The notes under the pieces are model-generated. The model was given only the letters and a program-made list of their open reading frames with translations, was not told the DNA's origin and searched no databases. Below are positions 9,425 through 17,742 of a DNA stretch of 64,000 bases, piece by piece. The DNA is from Clostridium sp. K4410.MGS-306 (GTDB lineage: Bacteria > Cyanobacteriota > Vampirovibrionia > Gastranaerophilales > Gastranaerophilaceae): the NCBI GenBank assembly GCA_000980375.1, contig LARD01000005.1:62001-126000 (forward strand), given 5' to 3'. The translations under genes and the position numbers were made by a program. The first letter of the stretch is position 1; every line of letters begins with the position of its first letter.

Positions 9425-9453
9425 TTGCAAATTCATCAAATAAGTGTTATAAT
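9425..9453 (+). promoter_or_regulatory. Sigma-70 promoter for a candidate small RNA
   Basis: TTGCAA and TATAAT are separated by exactly 17 bases. The predicted start near 9460 is followed by no open frame, only a structured element and a terminator ending at 9553. Confidence 0.6.
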
Positions 9454-9459
9454 AATAAT

Positions 9460-9553
9460 GTTATTAATGTTTCGGCTAGTGTAAAAACCTTACGAGGGTT
9501 GGGATGTAAGTAAACCGTTATACGGTAAAGTTACAAAACCCCTCGTTTTTTTT
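9460..9553 (+). ncRNA. Candidate small structured RNA with own terminator
   Basis: About 94 nt from the predicted promoter to a T8 tract. The 3' part folds into one rod: ACGAGGG with CCCTCGT, then TGTAA with TTACA, then ACCG with CGGT around a TTATA loop, with small internal loops between. The U-tract after the outer stem makes it an intrinsic terminator. It lacks the SRP RNA signature loop and I cannot match it to a named riboswitch. A cis-acting role on the downstream secreted-protein genes is less likely because it terminates and two further promoter-like sequences follow it. The remainder of the 9308-9740 gap holds those promoters and a second terminator. Confidence 0.5.
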
Positions 9554-9602
9554 GCTCTCATGTTCTGTTAAACTTTTTTTGTTAATTATTTTGATAGCAT
9601 AC

Positions 9603-9631
9603 TTGCTAACTCACAAAAAAATTTTTATAAT
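9603..9631 (+). promoter_or_regulatory. Second promoter-like sequence
   Basis: TTGCTA and TATAAT with 17-base spacing. A transcript from here would run about 50 bases into the terminator at 9655-9693, which gives an attenuator-like leader ahead of the secreted-protein genes. In AT-rich DNA such matches also occur by chance. Confidence 0.4.
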
Positions 9632-9654
9632 ATTATTTGAAAGGTTATTAATTT

Positions 9655-9693
9655 AAGTATCTCTTATTCTAACAAAGAGGTACTTTTTTTATT
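9655..9693 (+). terminator. Intrinsic terminator / possible attenuator
   Basis: AGTATCTCTT pairs with AAGAGGTACT (one G-U pair) around a short loop, followed by T7. It sits about 50 bases upstream of the secreted-protein gene and points into it. Confidence 0.65.
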
Positions 9694-9705
9694 TTGTAAA
9701 AAGGA

Positions 9706-9734
9706 TTTACAAAACTCGTTGTTTCTTTCATAAT
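9706..9734 (+). promoter_or_regulatory. Promoter-like sequence directly before the secreted-protein gene
   Basis: TTTACA and CATAAT with 17-base spacing. The last base of the -10 box is only 6 bases before the ATG at 9741, so a transcript starting here would be nearly leaderless. Confidence 0.35.
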
Positions 9735-9740
9735 AGGAAA

Positions 9741-10472
9741 ATGCGCCATATATTCGTATTAATTTCAGCACTAATTTGCAGCGTAGTATTTGCGGGTTCT
9801 GCTTTTGCCCAGCAGACAATAATTACCATGCCTTCATCTGACGTACTGCCCGGCGGCGAAGTTATTTTAAAGCAGTCTAACAGGTTCAGCCCATTTGGCG
9901 ACAAATTTGTATCTCTTACTCCTCAGGCAATAATAGGTACAGGAAGAGGCACTGAATTTTCTCTTGGGGTTGGCACAAATATAGATGATGCCACATCAGT
10001 TAAACTTAATCTTGCTGCCAAAAAAGTGTTTAGAATCAAACGTTCTGCAAGGTTTACTATTGGAGGCACGCTCTCTCCTTCTTTGACTGAGGGGAAAAAT
10101 CCGGACAGCATGATCTATGCTCATGGTTCTTATCTATGCAAAAAAACAAAAACAACAATCACCGCCGGAGGCTTTGTTGGCGGAAAAGGCCAAATGCCCT
10201 CTTTAACCGGCGTTATGATGGGGATTGACCAGACAATTATCCCTAACAAACTGCGTATTGTTGCAGATTATGTATCAAGAGATGAATCCTGGGGTTCTTT
10301 TGCAGCAGGCCTCAAAATCAGGCCAGAGCCTACAACTTCTATCACTACAGCAGTTATTATACCAAATAATGATGAAGACAGAGTTGCATTTTCTGTATCT
10401 TTGTCTAAATATGTAGGTAAAGTATTTTCCGAACCGGTTAAAAAAGAACAGGACAGAAAGGATACTTTATGA
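9741..10472 (+). CDS. Exported beta-strand-rich protein, unknown function
   Basis: 243 residues with a clear Sec signal peptide ending VFAGSAFAQQ (cleavage about residue 24). The mature part alternates polar and hydrophobic residues with frequent Gly (for example GTEFSLGVGTN, RFTIGGTLSPSL, IVADYVSRDESWGSF), as in a small outer-membrane beta-barrel or beta-sandwich. No named family recognised. Its stop overlaps the start of the pentapeptide-repeat gene (ATGA), so the two are probably translated together. Confidence 0.7.
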   Translation: MRHIFVLISALICSVVFAGSAFAQQTIITMPSSDVLPGGEVILKQSNRFSPFGDKFVSLTPQAIIGTGRGTEFSLGVGTNIDDATSVKLNLAAKKVFRIKRSARFTIGGTLSPSLTEGKNPDSMIYAHGSYLCKKTKTTITAGGFVGGKGQMPSLTGVMMGIDQTIIPNKLRIVADYVSRDESWGSFAAGLKIRPEPTTSITTAVIIPNNDEDRVAFSVSLSKYVGKVFSEPVKKEQDRKDTL

Positions 10473-10903
10473 TTATCAAAAAATTATTTGTTTCTGCTTT
10501 TATTGTCTCTTTATCTTGTGTTACATACAGTGCAATTGCTGATTCTGAAGGTGATTTTGTATTTAATATGCTCACAAAAGATTATCAGGGTACCTATCTT
10601 GAAAAAAGATCTTTTGAAGGTTTGAATCTTGAAGGATACAACTTTGCCAAAGCAAAATTGGACAGAACAAACTTTAAAAATGCTAATCTTAAAAATGCTA
10701 ATTTTAAAGGCGCTGATATAGAAAATGCAACTTTTGAAGGTGCTAATCTGGAAGGTGCCAATTTTGAAAATGCAGACTTGGAAGAAACTTCGCTTTTAAA
10801 TGCAAACATAAAAAATGTTAATTTTAAAAACACAGAGCTAGAATACGCAATATGGGTGGATGGTAAAGTTTGCGGTGCAGGTTCTGTAGGTTCTTGCTGG
10901 TAA
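10469..10903 (+). CDS. Exported pentapeptide-repeat protein
   Basis: 144 residues: signal peptide (about 1-24), then about 13 consecutive pentapeptide units of the A(D/N)LXX/NFXX type (GLNLEGYNFAKAKLD and so on), which fold into a right-handed quadrilateral beta-helix. The C-terminus carries two Cys (VCGAGSVGSCW) that could form a disulfide outside the cytoplasm. Export is unusual among the better-known cytoplasmic gyrase-protecting members but common in cyanobacterial relatives. Coupled to the upstream exported protein by a 4-base overlap. Confidence 0.8.
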   Translation: MIIKKLFVSAFIVSLSCVTYSAIADSEGDFVFNMLTKDYQGTYLEKRSFEGLNLEGYNFAKAKLDRTNFKNANLKNANFKGADIENATFEGANLEGANFENADLEETSLLNANIKNVNFKNTELEYAIWVDGKVCGAGSVGSCW

Positions 10904-10906
10904 AAT

Positions 10907-11317
10907 CTATTTTAATTTGTTGTATGTGTCTGTAATGTATTGTGGCAAGCGTCTGTACATTTTATTTGTGTTTGTATTAAGAGCAACACAGGTGACTGTT
11001 GCTACAATATTAACCAATCCTGTATCTTTATTTTTTAAAGTCTGGTTAAACACAATAGCACTAGGTCTTAGCTCTTGTATTTTTGTTTCCAGAATAAGAT
11101 TTTCATCCAATTTTGCTGATATTTTGTATTTTATGTTGAGTTCTACAACAGGAAGTAGACAGCCGTCTTCTTGCATTTGTTTTAAATCAAGTTTTAGGAC
11201 TTTGTTTGAATATTCAATTCTTCCGGCTTCAAGCCATCTTAAATAAGCTCCATGCCAGACAACACCGTATGCATCAGTGTCTGCGTAATAAACTCTAATT
11301 TCGTCAGTATGTATCAT
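10907..11317 (-). CDS. YbgC/4-hydroxybenzoyl-CoA-like acyl-CoA thioesterase
   Basis: About 136 residues, hot-dog fold. The active-site motif YADTDAYGVVWHGAYLRW contains the catalytic Asp, and the fold continues EAGRIEY and IVFNQTLKN. These enzymes cleave short acyl-CoA or acyl-ACP; members often cluster with Tol-Pal genes, which are absent here. I prefer the ATG at MIHTDEIRVYY (GGGG 8 bases upstream). A frame nine codons longer overlaps the stop of the upstream TPR gene by 11 bases, so translational coupling is possible. Confidence 0.85.
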   Translation of the reverse strand: MIHTDEIRVYYADTDAYGVVWHGAYLRWLEAGRIEYSNKVLKLDLKQMQEDGCLLPVVELNIKYKISAKLDENLILETKIQELRPSAIVFNQTLKNKDTGLVNIVATVTCVALNTNTNKMYRRLPQYITDTYNKLK

Positions 11318-11333
11318 ATGCGCCCCGATATTG

Positions 11334-12935
11334 TTATGAATCAAAAAGCCCTTGAATTTTATCAGTAATTTCTTGAGGGTCTAATTCATTAGTTACGTTG
11401 TTCAAGTCCATTGCTATTTGATAAAGCTTTGCTGCTTCTACTTTGTCTCCCTTAATAGCAACTGAACGTCCCAAATTGTAATGCGCCAGTGCGTAATTAG
11501 GATTGTATTTTATAGCTTTTTCAAAAAGTTCTATTGCATTTTGTACTCTACCCAAATCATCAAGATAAATTACACCAAGATTGTTGTATGCAATATCATA
11601 TGTAGGATCGTATTTTATAGACAATTCGTATTCTTTTATTGCTTCATCTATATCACCTTTGCCCCAGTGTAAAAAGCCTAAGTTACAGTGAATTTTTGCA
11701 TTTGTTGGATCAAGCTCAAGTGCTCTTCTGTATACAGTTAGCGCGTTGTTGTATTCCTGCTTGTCATAAAACGCACTGCCCATATTAATGAAAATATCAA
11801 TATCTGTAGGTGTTAACAGATATGCACTCTGGTATGCACTGATTGCTGCATCTGTATTTTTTTCAGACTCTTGAAATACATAACCGAGTGTCTGTGCAAT
11901 AACACTTGTCCACTCCGGTCTGGGGTTGAGAGTGATTGCGTTTTGATAATATGAAATTGCTTCTTTTGCTTCTCCTTTCAGATAAAGGATATTAGCAAGG
12001 TTGCTATGGTATTCTGCAGCATTAGGCTGGATTTCAATTAATTTTTGGTATGCGTCTACAGCACTGTCCAGGTCTCCAAGTTCTTCATATACAGAACACA
12101 ATGAACGGTATGCTGTGATATTTAGGCTATCGAGTATAATTGCCATTTTATATTCCAAAATAGCATCTTCATATCTTCCCATTGCTCTGTATATGTCGCC
12201 CAGCAGGCAATATAGGAGGATAAAACCCGGTGCTTTTTCAAGAGCTTCTCTGTATAAATCTACTGCTTCATCAATTCCGTTTCTAGCAACCATTATCCAG
12301 CCTTTTATCAACATAGGCATAAATTGCAGATATGAAATAACTTTTGAAACACTTTTTAATGCATTTTTGTCAAATGGCAGAGTCAAAACCGAAAGCAAAA
12401 ATTCTTTTTGTCTTAGCATCGAGATTTTAAAACTCTTAACTGACATAACGCGATAAAGGTTGTAACGTAAAAAATGAGCCCTTGATGATGAAAAAGGTTT
12501 TATTTTTATTGCTTTTTGTGCAAAATCCATTGCATCAGGGAAATGAGCCTTTTTTGTGTGACAGCATGCCAGCATGTAGTATGCCTGGGCATTTTTAGGA
12601 TTTTTTTCTACAGCAAGATTAAAATAGTTTATGGCTCTGTCAATTTCGTTTTTGTAATAAAACGCCATACCTATTTTGAAGTATATTTCAGCAGAATCAA
12701 TATAAGACTCCAAAGCCCTTTGATATTCTGTTATTGCCTCATCGATATATTGACGGGCCTGATGTATATCAAGGTGCCATTCAAGGTATAAGTCTCCGAG
12801 TTTAACATGCAGTTGTGCATTTGTAGGGTCATTAGCAAGCTCTATTTGACACTTTTCAATGGCTCTTTGCAAACTACTGTTTGTTTTAAACTCTTTTTTT
12901 GATGATTTATTTCTATGCTGTAAAATTCTAAACAT
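11334..12935 (-). CDS. Large tetratricopeptide-repeat protein
   Basis: 533 residues made of about 12 TPR units (for example GIDEAVDLYREALEKAPGF, NAKIHCNLGFLHWGKGDID, YALAHYNLGRSVAIKGDKV). No signal peptide or membrane segment, so a cytoplasmic scaffold is likely. A less regular, basic stretch at about residues 165-215 breaks the array into two blocks. No ribosome-binding site is visible; TATAAA lies only 5 bases before the ATG, raising the possibility of a leaderless start. It overlaps or abuts the thioesterase gene downstream. Confidence 0.85.
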   Translation of the reverse strand: MFRILQHRNKSSKKEFKTNSSLQRAIEKCQIELANDPTNAQLHVKLGDLYLEWHLDIHQARQYIDEAITEYQRALESYIDSAEIYFKIGMAFYYKNEIDRAINYFNLAVEKNPKNAQAYYMLACCHTKKAHFPDAMDFAQKAIKIKPFSSSRAHFLRYNLYRVMSVKSFKISMLRQKEFLLSVLTLPFDKNALKSVSKVISYLQFMPMLIKGWIMVARNGIDEAVDLYREALEKAPGFILLYCLLGDIYRAMGRYEDAILEYKMAIILDSLNITAYRSLCSVYEELGDLDSAVDAYQKLIEIQPNAAEYHSNLANILYLKGEAKEAISYYQNAITLNPRPEWTSVIAQTLGYVFQESEKNTDAAISAYQSAYLLTPTDIDIFINMGSAFYDKQEYNNALTVYRRALELDPTNAKIHCNLGFLHWGKGDIDEAIKEYELSIKYDPTYDIAYNNLGVIYLDDLGRVQNAIELFEKAIKYNPNYALAHYNLGRSVAIKGDKVEAAKLYQIAMDLNNVTNELDPQEITDKIQGLFDS

Positions 12936-13011
12936 GTTTATTTATATACTTCACTCTATTTTAATATTAAAATACATATCGTTTTTTTGCAAACGCGAAA
13001 TAATAACGTTA

Positions 13012-13626
13012 TCAGCTGTTTTTTATTTGCTCAAATTCAATCATTCTGCATTTTTGAATAATTTTTTCTCTGTCTTTTTCCTCTATTTGCGCAAACTCCA
13101 TCACGTATTCATTTGTTTTATAAAAATTCTTTTTAAGTATGTGGCCTTCAACCTTTATCATCGGTTCAAAATTATTAAGTCTCAATTGCGCTTTGAAATG
13201 TTGCTCCGAGGCAAGGAGTTTGTCTGTTAAAAACCTGACGCCTCCGCCTGAAATATCAACAGTTTGTGTTTTGATATTTCCTGATTCTCTTTCCAGAAAA
13301 AAGTCTGTGATATAAGGCATTCTTACATACTTTCTTCGTTGTATTACCTGGTGTTTTTCCGAAAACTCTATAACCAGCTTGCCGTCAAAAACAGAGTCAA
13401 AAACAATTGAATCAAAAATCATGATACCTGTGAAACTATACAAAAATGCTTTTATTTCCGTACCTTCACTCAAATATGGCGCAAATTCGTTTTTGGATTC
13501 AGGAAAAGAGAGCGTGAGTCTGTCAGAATCAGGTTCTAAAATATAGCAGTCTATGATAGTTTTTCTGCTGCCTGTTTCAACCTCAACCTGTACTTTTTGT
13601 CCTCTTTTTATTGGACTTGATGCCAT
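13012..13626 (-). CDS. YcgR-like PilZ-domain protein (c-di-GMP receptor)
   Basis: 204 residues: an N-terminal YcgR-type beta domain (about 1-95), then a PilZ domain with the two c-di-GMP-binding motifs intact: QRRKYVRMP (RxxxR) and DISGGGVRF (DxSxxG). In this family ligand binding changes partner interactions, often slowing motility or controlling pili. It begins a base or two after the stop of the M16 gene upstream, with AAGAGG before the ATG, so the three genes M16-M16-PilZ look like one operon. A matching cyclase with a GGEEF motif is encoded at 48.1-50.1 kb. Confidence 0.85.
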   Translation of the reverse strand: MASSPIKRGQKVQVEVETGSRKTIIDCYILEPDSDRLTLSFPESKNEFAPYLSEGTEIKAFLYSFTGIMIFDSIVFDSVFDGKLVIEFSEKHQVIQRRKYVRMPYITDFFLERESGNIKTQTVDISGGGVRFLTDKLLASEQHFKAQLRLNNFEPMIKVEGHILKKNFYKTNEYVMEFAQIEEKDREKIIQKCRMIEFEQIKNS

Positions 13627-13627
13627 T

Positions 13628-14857
13628 TTAAACCTCTTTCAAATATTCTTCGGGAGCAAGTATTGTCAAGACAAAAGGATCTTTAATACACTCGTTTGCC
13701 ACTCTTTGAATATCTTGCACTGATACTTGTTTTACAAGCTCAATAAGTTTTTCTTCAAAGTTTGCACCCAGCCCTTTGTCTTCGTAAAATGCCATAAGAC
13801 TGGACTGCTGCAGATTTGTTTCTGTAAAAAACTGGCGTTTTCCTATCAGATTATTCTTTGCATTTTCCAATTCTTCCTGTGTTACAGGTATATTTTTAAT
13901 TTTATCAAGCTCAACTTTAAAACCTTCAAGACAAGTCTTTATGTTTTTGGGCTCTGTTGCTATGTATACGTTAAACAAAGCTGCTTTGTCATAAATTTCA
14001 TAGCTGCTTCTAACTACATATGCAAGACCTTTTTTGTCTCTTAATTCTAAAAATAGTCTTGAAGAAAGCCCGCTGGAGCCAAGCATCGTATTCATTACCA
14101 TAATAGAAGCGTAATCTTTACTGTAAATGGTTGGTACGTGCCATCCTTGTATTATTTGTGCCTGTGAGGCATCATTTTTAACAATTTTTACAACAGAATT
14201 TTCTTTCAATTGAGGGACAGGTATTTTTGATTGAGCATCAGGGTTGTTTTTTAAATCGCTAAAGTGTTTTTTTAGCATTTCTTCCAAATTATCTTTTTCA
14301 AAATCACCTGCAATGCTTATAATTTTTGACGAGTTTTCCAAAAGATTTTTATACGCGCATTCCACATCTGACTTTGTTAATTCATCAATGTCTTCAAGAA
14401 TTTTTGTATAAGTATGTCCGTAGGGGTGGTTTTTGTATATGTTTTTGTAGAACCCGTCAAGAGCTTTGGATTTTGGGTCATCAAGCTCTGCTTGAATTTC
14501 GCCTTTGAGTTTTATTACTTCTTTATCAAATTCTTCTAATGTGGAATTTTTGATAATATCTGCCAAAATTTCAAGCCCCTTTTCAAAATCTTCGTTAAGG
14601 CATTGAAGTTTAAAACGCAAAAAATCCTGTTTCATTTCGCTGTAGCAGTCAATTGCGTTTTCGTCCAGTTCTTGGGCCAGCTGTGCTGCAGAACGTTTTT
14701 TTGTGCCCTGTAAAAAAAGTCTGTTTAAGATTGTGTATAGCCCTGCTTTTTTTTCAGGCTCTTCTATTTTGAAATAAAAACACATTGCATGACGCGGTGT
14801 ATTTTTGTTTTCTTTGAGAACTACAGGTATTGTGTTATCCAAAATTATCTTATTCAT
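13628..14857 (-). CDS. M16-family peptidase, non-catalytic subunit
   Basis: 409 residues with the tandem M16 fold, but the HxxEH zinc motif is absent: the equivalent region reads GLYTILNRLFLQGTKK. The C-terminal half keeps the SSRLFLELRDKKGLAYVVRSSYE glycine-loop and R/Y substrate-binding region (written here by position: about residues 258-282). It lies 16 bases after the catalytic partner, so the two probably form a heterodimer like the bacterial M16B pairs. AAAGGA precedes the ATG. Confidence 0.85.
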   Translation of the reverse strand: MNKIILDNTIPVVLKENKNTPRHAMCFYFKIEEPEKKAGLYTILNRLFLQGTKKRSAAQLAQELDENAIDCYSEMKQDFLRFKLQCLNEDFEKGLEILADIIKNSTLEEFDKEVIKLKGEIQAELDDPKSKALDGFYKNIYKNHPYGHTYTKILEDIDELTKSDVECAYKNLLENSSKIISIAGDFEKDNLEEMLKKHFSDLKNNPDAQSKIPVPQLKENSVVKIVKNDASQAQIIQGWHVPTIYSKDYASIMVMNTMLGSSGLSSRLFLELRDKKGLAYVVRSSYEIYDKAALFNVYIATEPKNIKTCLEGFKVELDKIKNIPVTQEELENAKNNLIGKRQFFTETNLQQSSLMAFYEDKGLGANFEEKLIELVKQVSVQDIQRVANECIKDPFVLTILAPEEYLKEV

Positions 14858-14872
14858 TTTATATCCTTTATT

Positions 14873-16207
14873 TTATTCGGGTAAAAGCACTGTTGTTACT
14901 GAATTTTGAAGCTGCAGATATTTTTGTGCTGTTTTATTCGCTTCTTCAAGAGTATAATTCTCCAAATCATTTAAATAGCTTTCTGCAAGGTCAAGATCAT
15001 CACACACTGTCATGTAATAACCGATAGTTTCTGCTATTTCTGATACCGTTTCAGCACTTTCAGCAAATCTCACTTTCAGTTTCTTTTTTGCTTTTTCAAA
15101 CTCTTTTTGTGTCATATCTTTATTTAAGATTTTTTGTATCTCGTCTTTTATCAGTTTCAAGGCTTCCTCTTTTTTATCCGCTTTAAAGTTTGCCTGTACA
15201 AAGAAATTTCCACCGTCTTTGAAGCTGTAATAGTCAGTTGCCACAACGTTAAATATAGGTTCTTTTGCCTGTTCAATCAGGTTTTGATACAGGCGGGAAC
15301 TTTGTCCTTCTCCCAGCACTATATTTATAATTTCAAGCCCGATATTGTCTTTTACTTCTCTAGCAACCGGTCCCAGCCAGCCTGTGATCGAAAAACCGGT
15401 GTTTATTTTGCCTTTTAGCTCAATATATTTTTCTTCTGTTACCGGTGTGTCCAGAACTTGCTTTGGATTGTTGTAGTTTTCTCTGCCTTTAAAATCAAAC
15501 TCTTTACAAACTTTTTCCAGCACTTCTTCATGATTAAAATCACCTGCAACAATAGTAGTTATATTATTTGGTGTGTAGTGTGTTCTGTAATATTCCAGAA
15601 TAGTTTCTCTCGGAATTGATGCAATTGTTTGCGGGAAACCTATAACATCCCTTTTGTAGGGGTGGTTTGTATACATATTTTTGTTTGTAGAGTTATAAAT
15701 TTTTGTCCAGGGTTGGTCTTGCCTCATTCTGATTTCTTCTATAACAACGTGACGTTCCCTTTTTTGTGGCACACTGTCATCACCCAGGTTAAATGCAACG
15801 CCTATTTCTTCTTCAGGGATAACAGGGTCCAGCATCATGTCGGCATGAAGCTCAATAGCCAGCTTAAAATACTCTCCATCAGGCCCTTGCGGCAATGTTA
15901 CATAATAAAATGTGTAATCCTTCCAGGTAGCTGCATTTACTATAGCGCCTTTTGATTCAAGCGTTTTGTCAAAATAGCCGGCCTTGTGTTTGTGTGTACC
16001 TTTAAACATAAGATGTTCCAAAAAGTGAGATATGCCGTTGTTTTCATCATTCTCATTGATGGAACCTGTTTTAACCCAGCTGGAGATATTTACAAGCCCG
16101 CCTTCTTTATGAGCAAGCACAATTTTGTGGCCGTTTTGTCTTTCGTATATTTCCACGGGTTTTGTTAAATAAGGGTACTGTATTTCTTTTTTTATAATAT
16201 TTTCCAC
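14873..16207 (-). CDS. M16-family zinc peptidase, catalytic subunit
   Basis: 444 residues. The inverted zinc motif HFLEH (in GISHFLEHLMFKGT) is intact, and the distal Glu lies in VVIEEIRM about 75 residues on. This family degrades small peptides and processes unfolded or signal peptides. The GTG start has AGAGG 7 bases upstream. About 20 extra residues (around EIGVAFNLGDDSVPQ) are inserted before the distal Glu compared with my memory of compact homologues. First gene of the M16-M16-PilZ operon. Confidence 0.9.
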   Translation of the reverse strand: MENIIKKEIQYPYLTKPVEIYERQNGHKIVLAHKEGGLVNISSWVKTGSINENDENNGISHFLEHLMFKGTHKHKAGYFDKTLESKGAIVNAATWKDYTFYYVTLPQGPDGEYFKLAIELHADMMLDPVIPEEEIGVAFNLGDDSVPQKRERHVVIEEIRMRQDQPWTKIYNSTNKNMYTNHPYKRDVIGFPQTIASIPRETILEYYRTHYTPNNITTIVAGDFNHEEVLEKVCKEFDFKGRENYNNPKQVLDTPVTEEKYIELKGKINTGFSITGWLGPVAREVKDNIGLEIINIVLGEGQSSRLYQNLIEQAKEPIFNVVATDYYSFKDGGNFFVQANFKADKKEEALKLIKDEIQKILNKDMTQKEFEKAKKKLKVRFAESAETVSEIAETIGYYMTVCDDLDLAESYLNDLENYTLEEANKTAQKYLQLQNSVTTVLLPE

Positions 16208-16290
16208 CTGATTACCTCTGTAATTATAATTCTACCAGACTATTGTATCAGATAATCCCGTGTTTTACACGTATATACGGTGTAGATTAG

Positions 16291-17742
16291 CTATTTAATA
16301 TTCCAAAAATCAGGATGAAGCATTGCCAGAAAAGGTATAAGCTCTAACCTGCCGATAAGCATGTTAAATATACATATTATCTTTGAAAAGGGATGCAAAA
16401 CATCAAAACTGCCCATTGGACCCAGTGCACCGAATGCCGGACCAACGTTGCCCAGAGTGGTAATACTTCCTGTTACGCCAAGCAGAGTATTATTTTCCAG
16501 TATTGCAATAAAAAATGCACTTATTCCAAATATGAGAAAGTAGAAGAATATAAACGCAATGATTTGTTGTATAACTTCAACAGGGACAATCGTTTTGTTT
16601 ATTTTTATGGGATAAACTGCGTTGGGATGGAGTATTTTGGCCAGCTCTCTTCTCAAATATTTAAAAAGAAACAGCCATCTGACAACTTTCATACCTCCAC
16701 CTGCAGAACCTGCACAAGCACCTATAAAAAACAGGCAGAATAACAACAATTCAGCACTTAAATGCCATTGTTGGAAATCAACAGAAGCAAAGCCTGCGGT
16801 TATGATAATACTTGTTGTTTGAAAAAATCCTGAAGTTATTGCTTCAAAAATGTTGTAAGTATTATTTAAGTATAAAGCACCGGCAATAAGCAATGAAAAG
16901 ACAAAAATAATTCCTGTGTAAGTTCTAAATTCTTCATCCTGAAATAATAATGATGGTTTTTTGTTCAAATAAACTTTGTAAATTAAAGCAAAGTTTACAC
17001 CGGCTATAAACATAAAAAATATCATTATCCAGTTAATAAGATTTGAGCCGTAACCCATTATACTCAAAGGGTTGGGCGATAAGCCACCGCCGGCAAGTGT
17101 GGAAAACGAATTACAAAATGCATCAAACAAAGGCATTCCAGCAAGCCTTAACAGAATAATTTCCATTAATGTTACAAGAAGGTAAATTGTCCATACAGCA
17201 CTGGCTGTATGCCTTATTCTGGGGGTGATTTTATCTTCTGTTGGTCCAGGCGCTTCGGCAAAAAACATTTGACGGCCTGCTACGGCAAATTGCGGCAAGA
17301 TGGCAATAAACAATACGATAATACCCATACCTCCAAGCCATTGGCTCATCGAACGCCAGAAAAACATAGCTTTGGGGTAATCAAAGGAGGTTAAAATAGT
17401 TGCTCCTGTTGTTGTTATGCCTGATACTGACTCAAAAAGCGAATTTAGCGGACTGAGTCCAAAGTAAATATAAGGAAGCATTCCTATAATGCTGAAGCTT
17501 AACCAGGATAAGGTTACAACACATAGCGCCTCTGATTTTTTAATATCGTTTAGGCTCTCAAATGTGTCTGACTTTTTTGTAAAAAGAAAACTCAAAACAA
17601 AACTGAGCAAAGAAGCTCCAACAAAGGGGATAATCGAGTGCCAGTCTTTGTAATAAACGGCTACTGCAGCCGGAGCAAGAATTACCAGTGCAATACACCT
17701 TAAAACGAGAGCTAGTGATGTAAAGATGTAGGTGAGACGCAT
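16291..17742 (-). CDS. trkH: Trk/Ktr-type potassium uptake channel subunit
   Basis: 483 residues, polytopic. Four pore-loop signatures of the TrkH/KtrB superfamily are visible in order: SGITTTGATIL, STLAGGGLSP, ITAGFAS and TLGNVGPAF, which line the K+ filter. Its ATG overlaps the TAA of trkA by one base, so both subunits are translated together. Function: K+ import across the inner membrane, gated by TrkA. Confidence 0.95.
   Translation of the reverse strand: MRLTYIFTSLALVLRCIALVILAPAAVAVYYKDWHSIIPFVGASLLSFVLSFLFTKKSDTFESLNDIKKSEALCVVTLSWLSFSIIGMLPYIYFGLSPLNSLFESVSGITTTGATILTSFDYPKAMFFWRSMSQWLGGMGIIVLFIAILPQFAVAGRQMFFAEAPGPTEDKITPRIRHTASAVWTIYLLVTLMEIILLRLAGMPLFDAFCNSFSTLAGGGLSPNPLSIMGYGSNLINWIMIFFMFIAGVNFALIYKVYLNKKPSLLFQDEEFRTYTGIIFVFSLLIAGALYLNNTYNIFEAITSGFFQTTSIIITAGFASVDFQQWHLSAELLLFCLFFIGACAGSAGGGMKVVRWLFLFKYLRRELAKILHPNAVYPIKINKTIVPVEVIQQIIAFIFFYFLIFGISAFFIAILENNTLLGVTGSITTLGNVGPAFGALGPMGSFDVLHPFSKIICIFNMLIGRLELIPFLAMLHPDFWNIK

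Noticed and set aside
10594..10833. 79-codon frame opposite the pentapeptide-repeat gene
   Set aside because: Repeat periodicity alone keeps it open; no ribosome-binding site.
12001..12456. 151-codon open frame opposite the TPR gene
   Set aside because: TPR repeats open long antisense frames; no start signal or homology.
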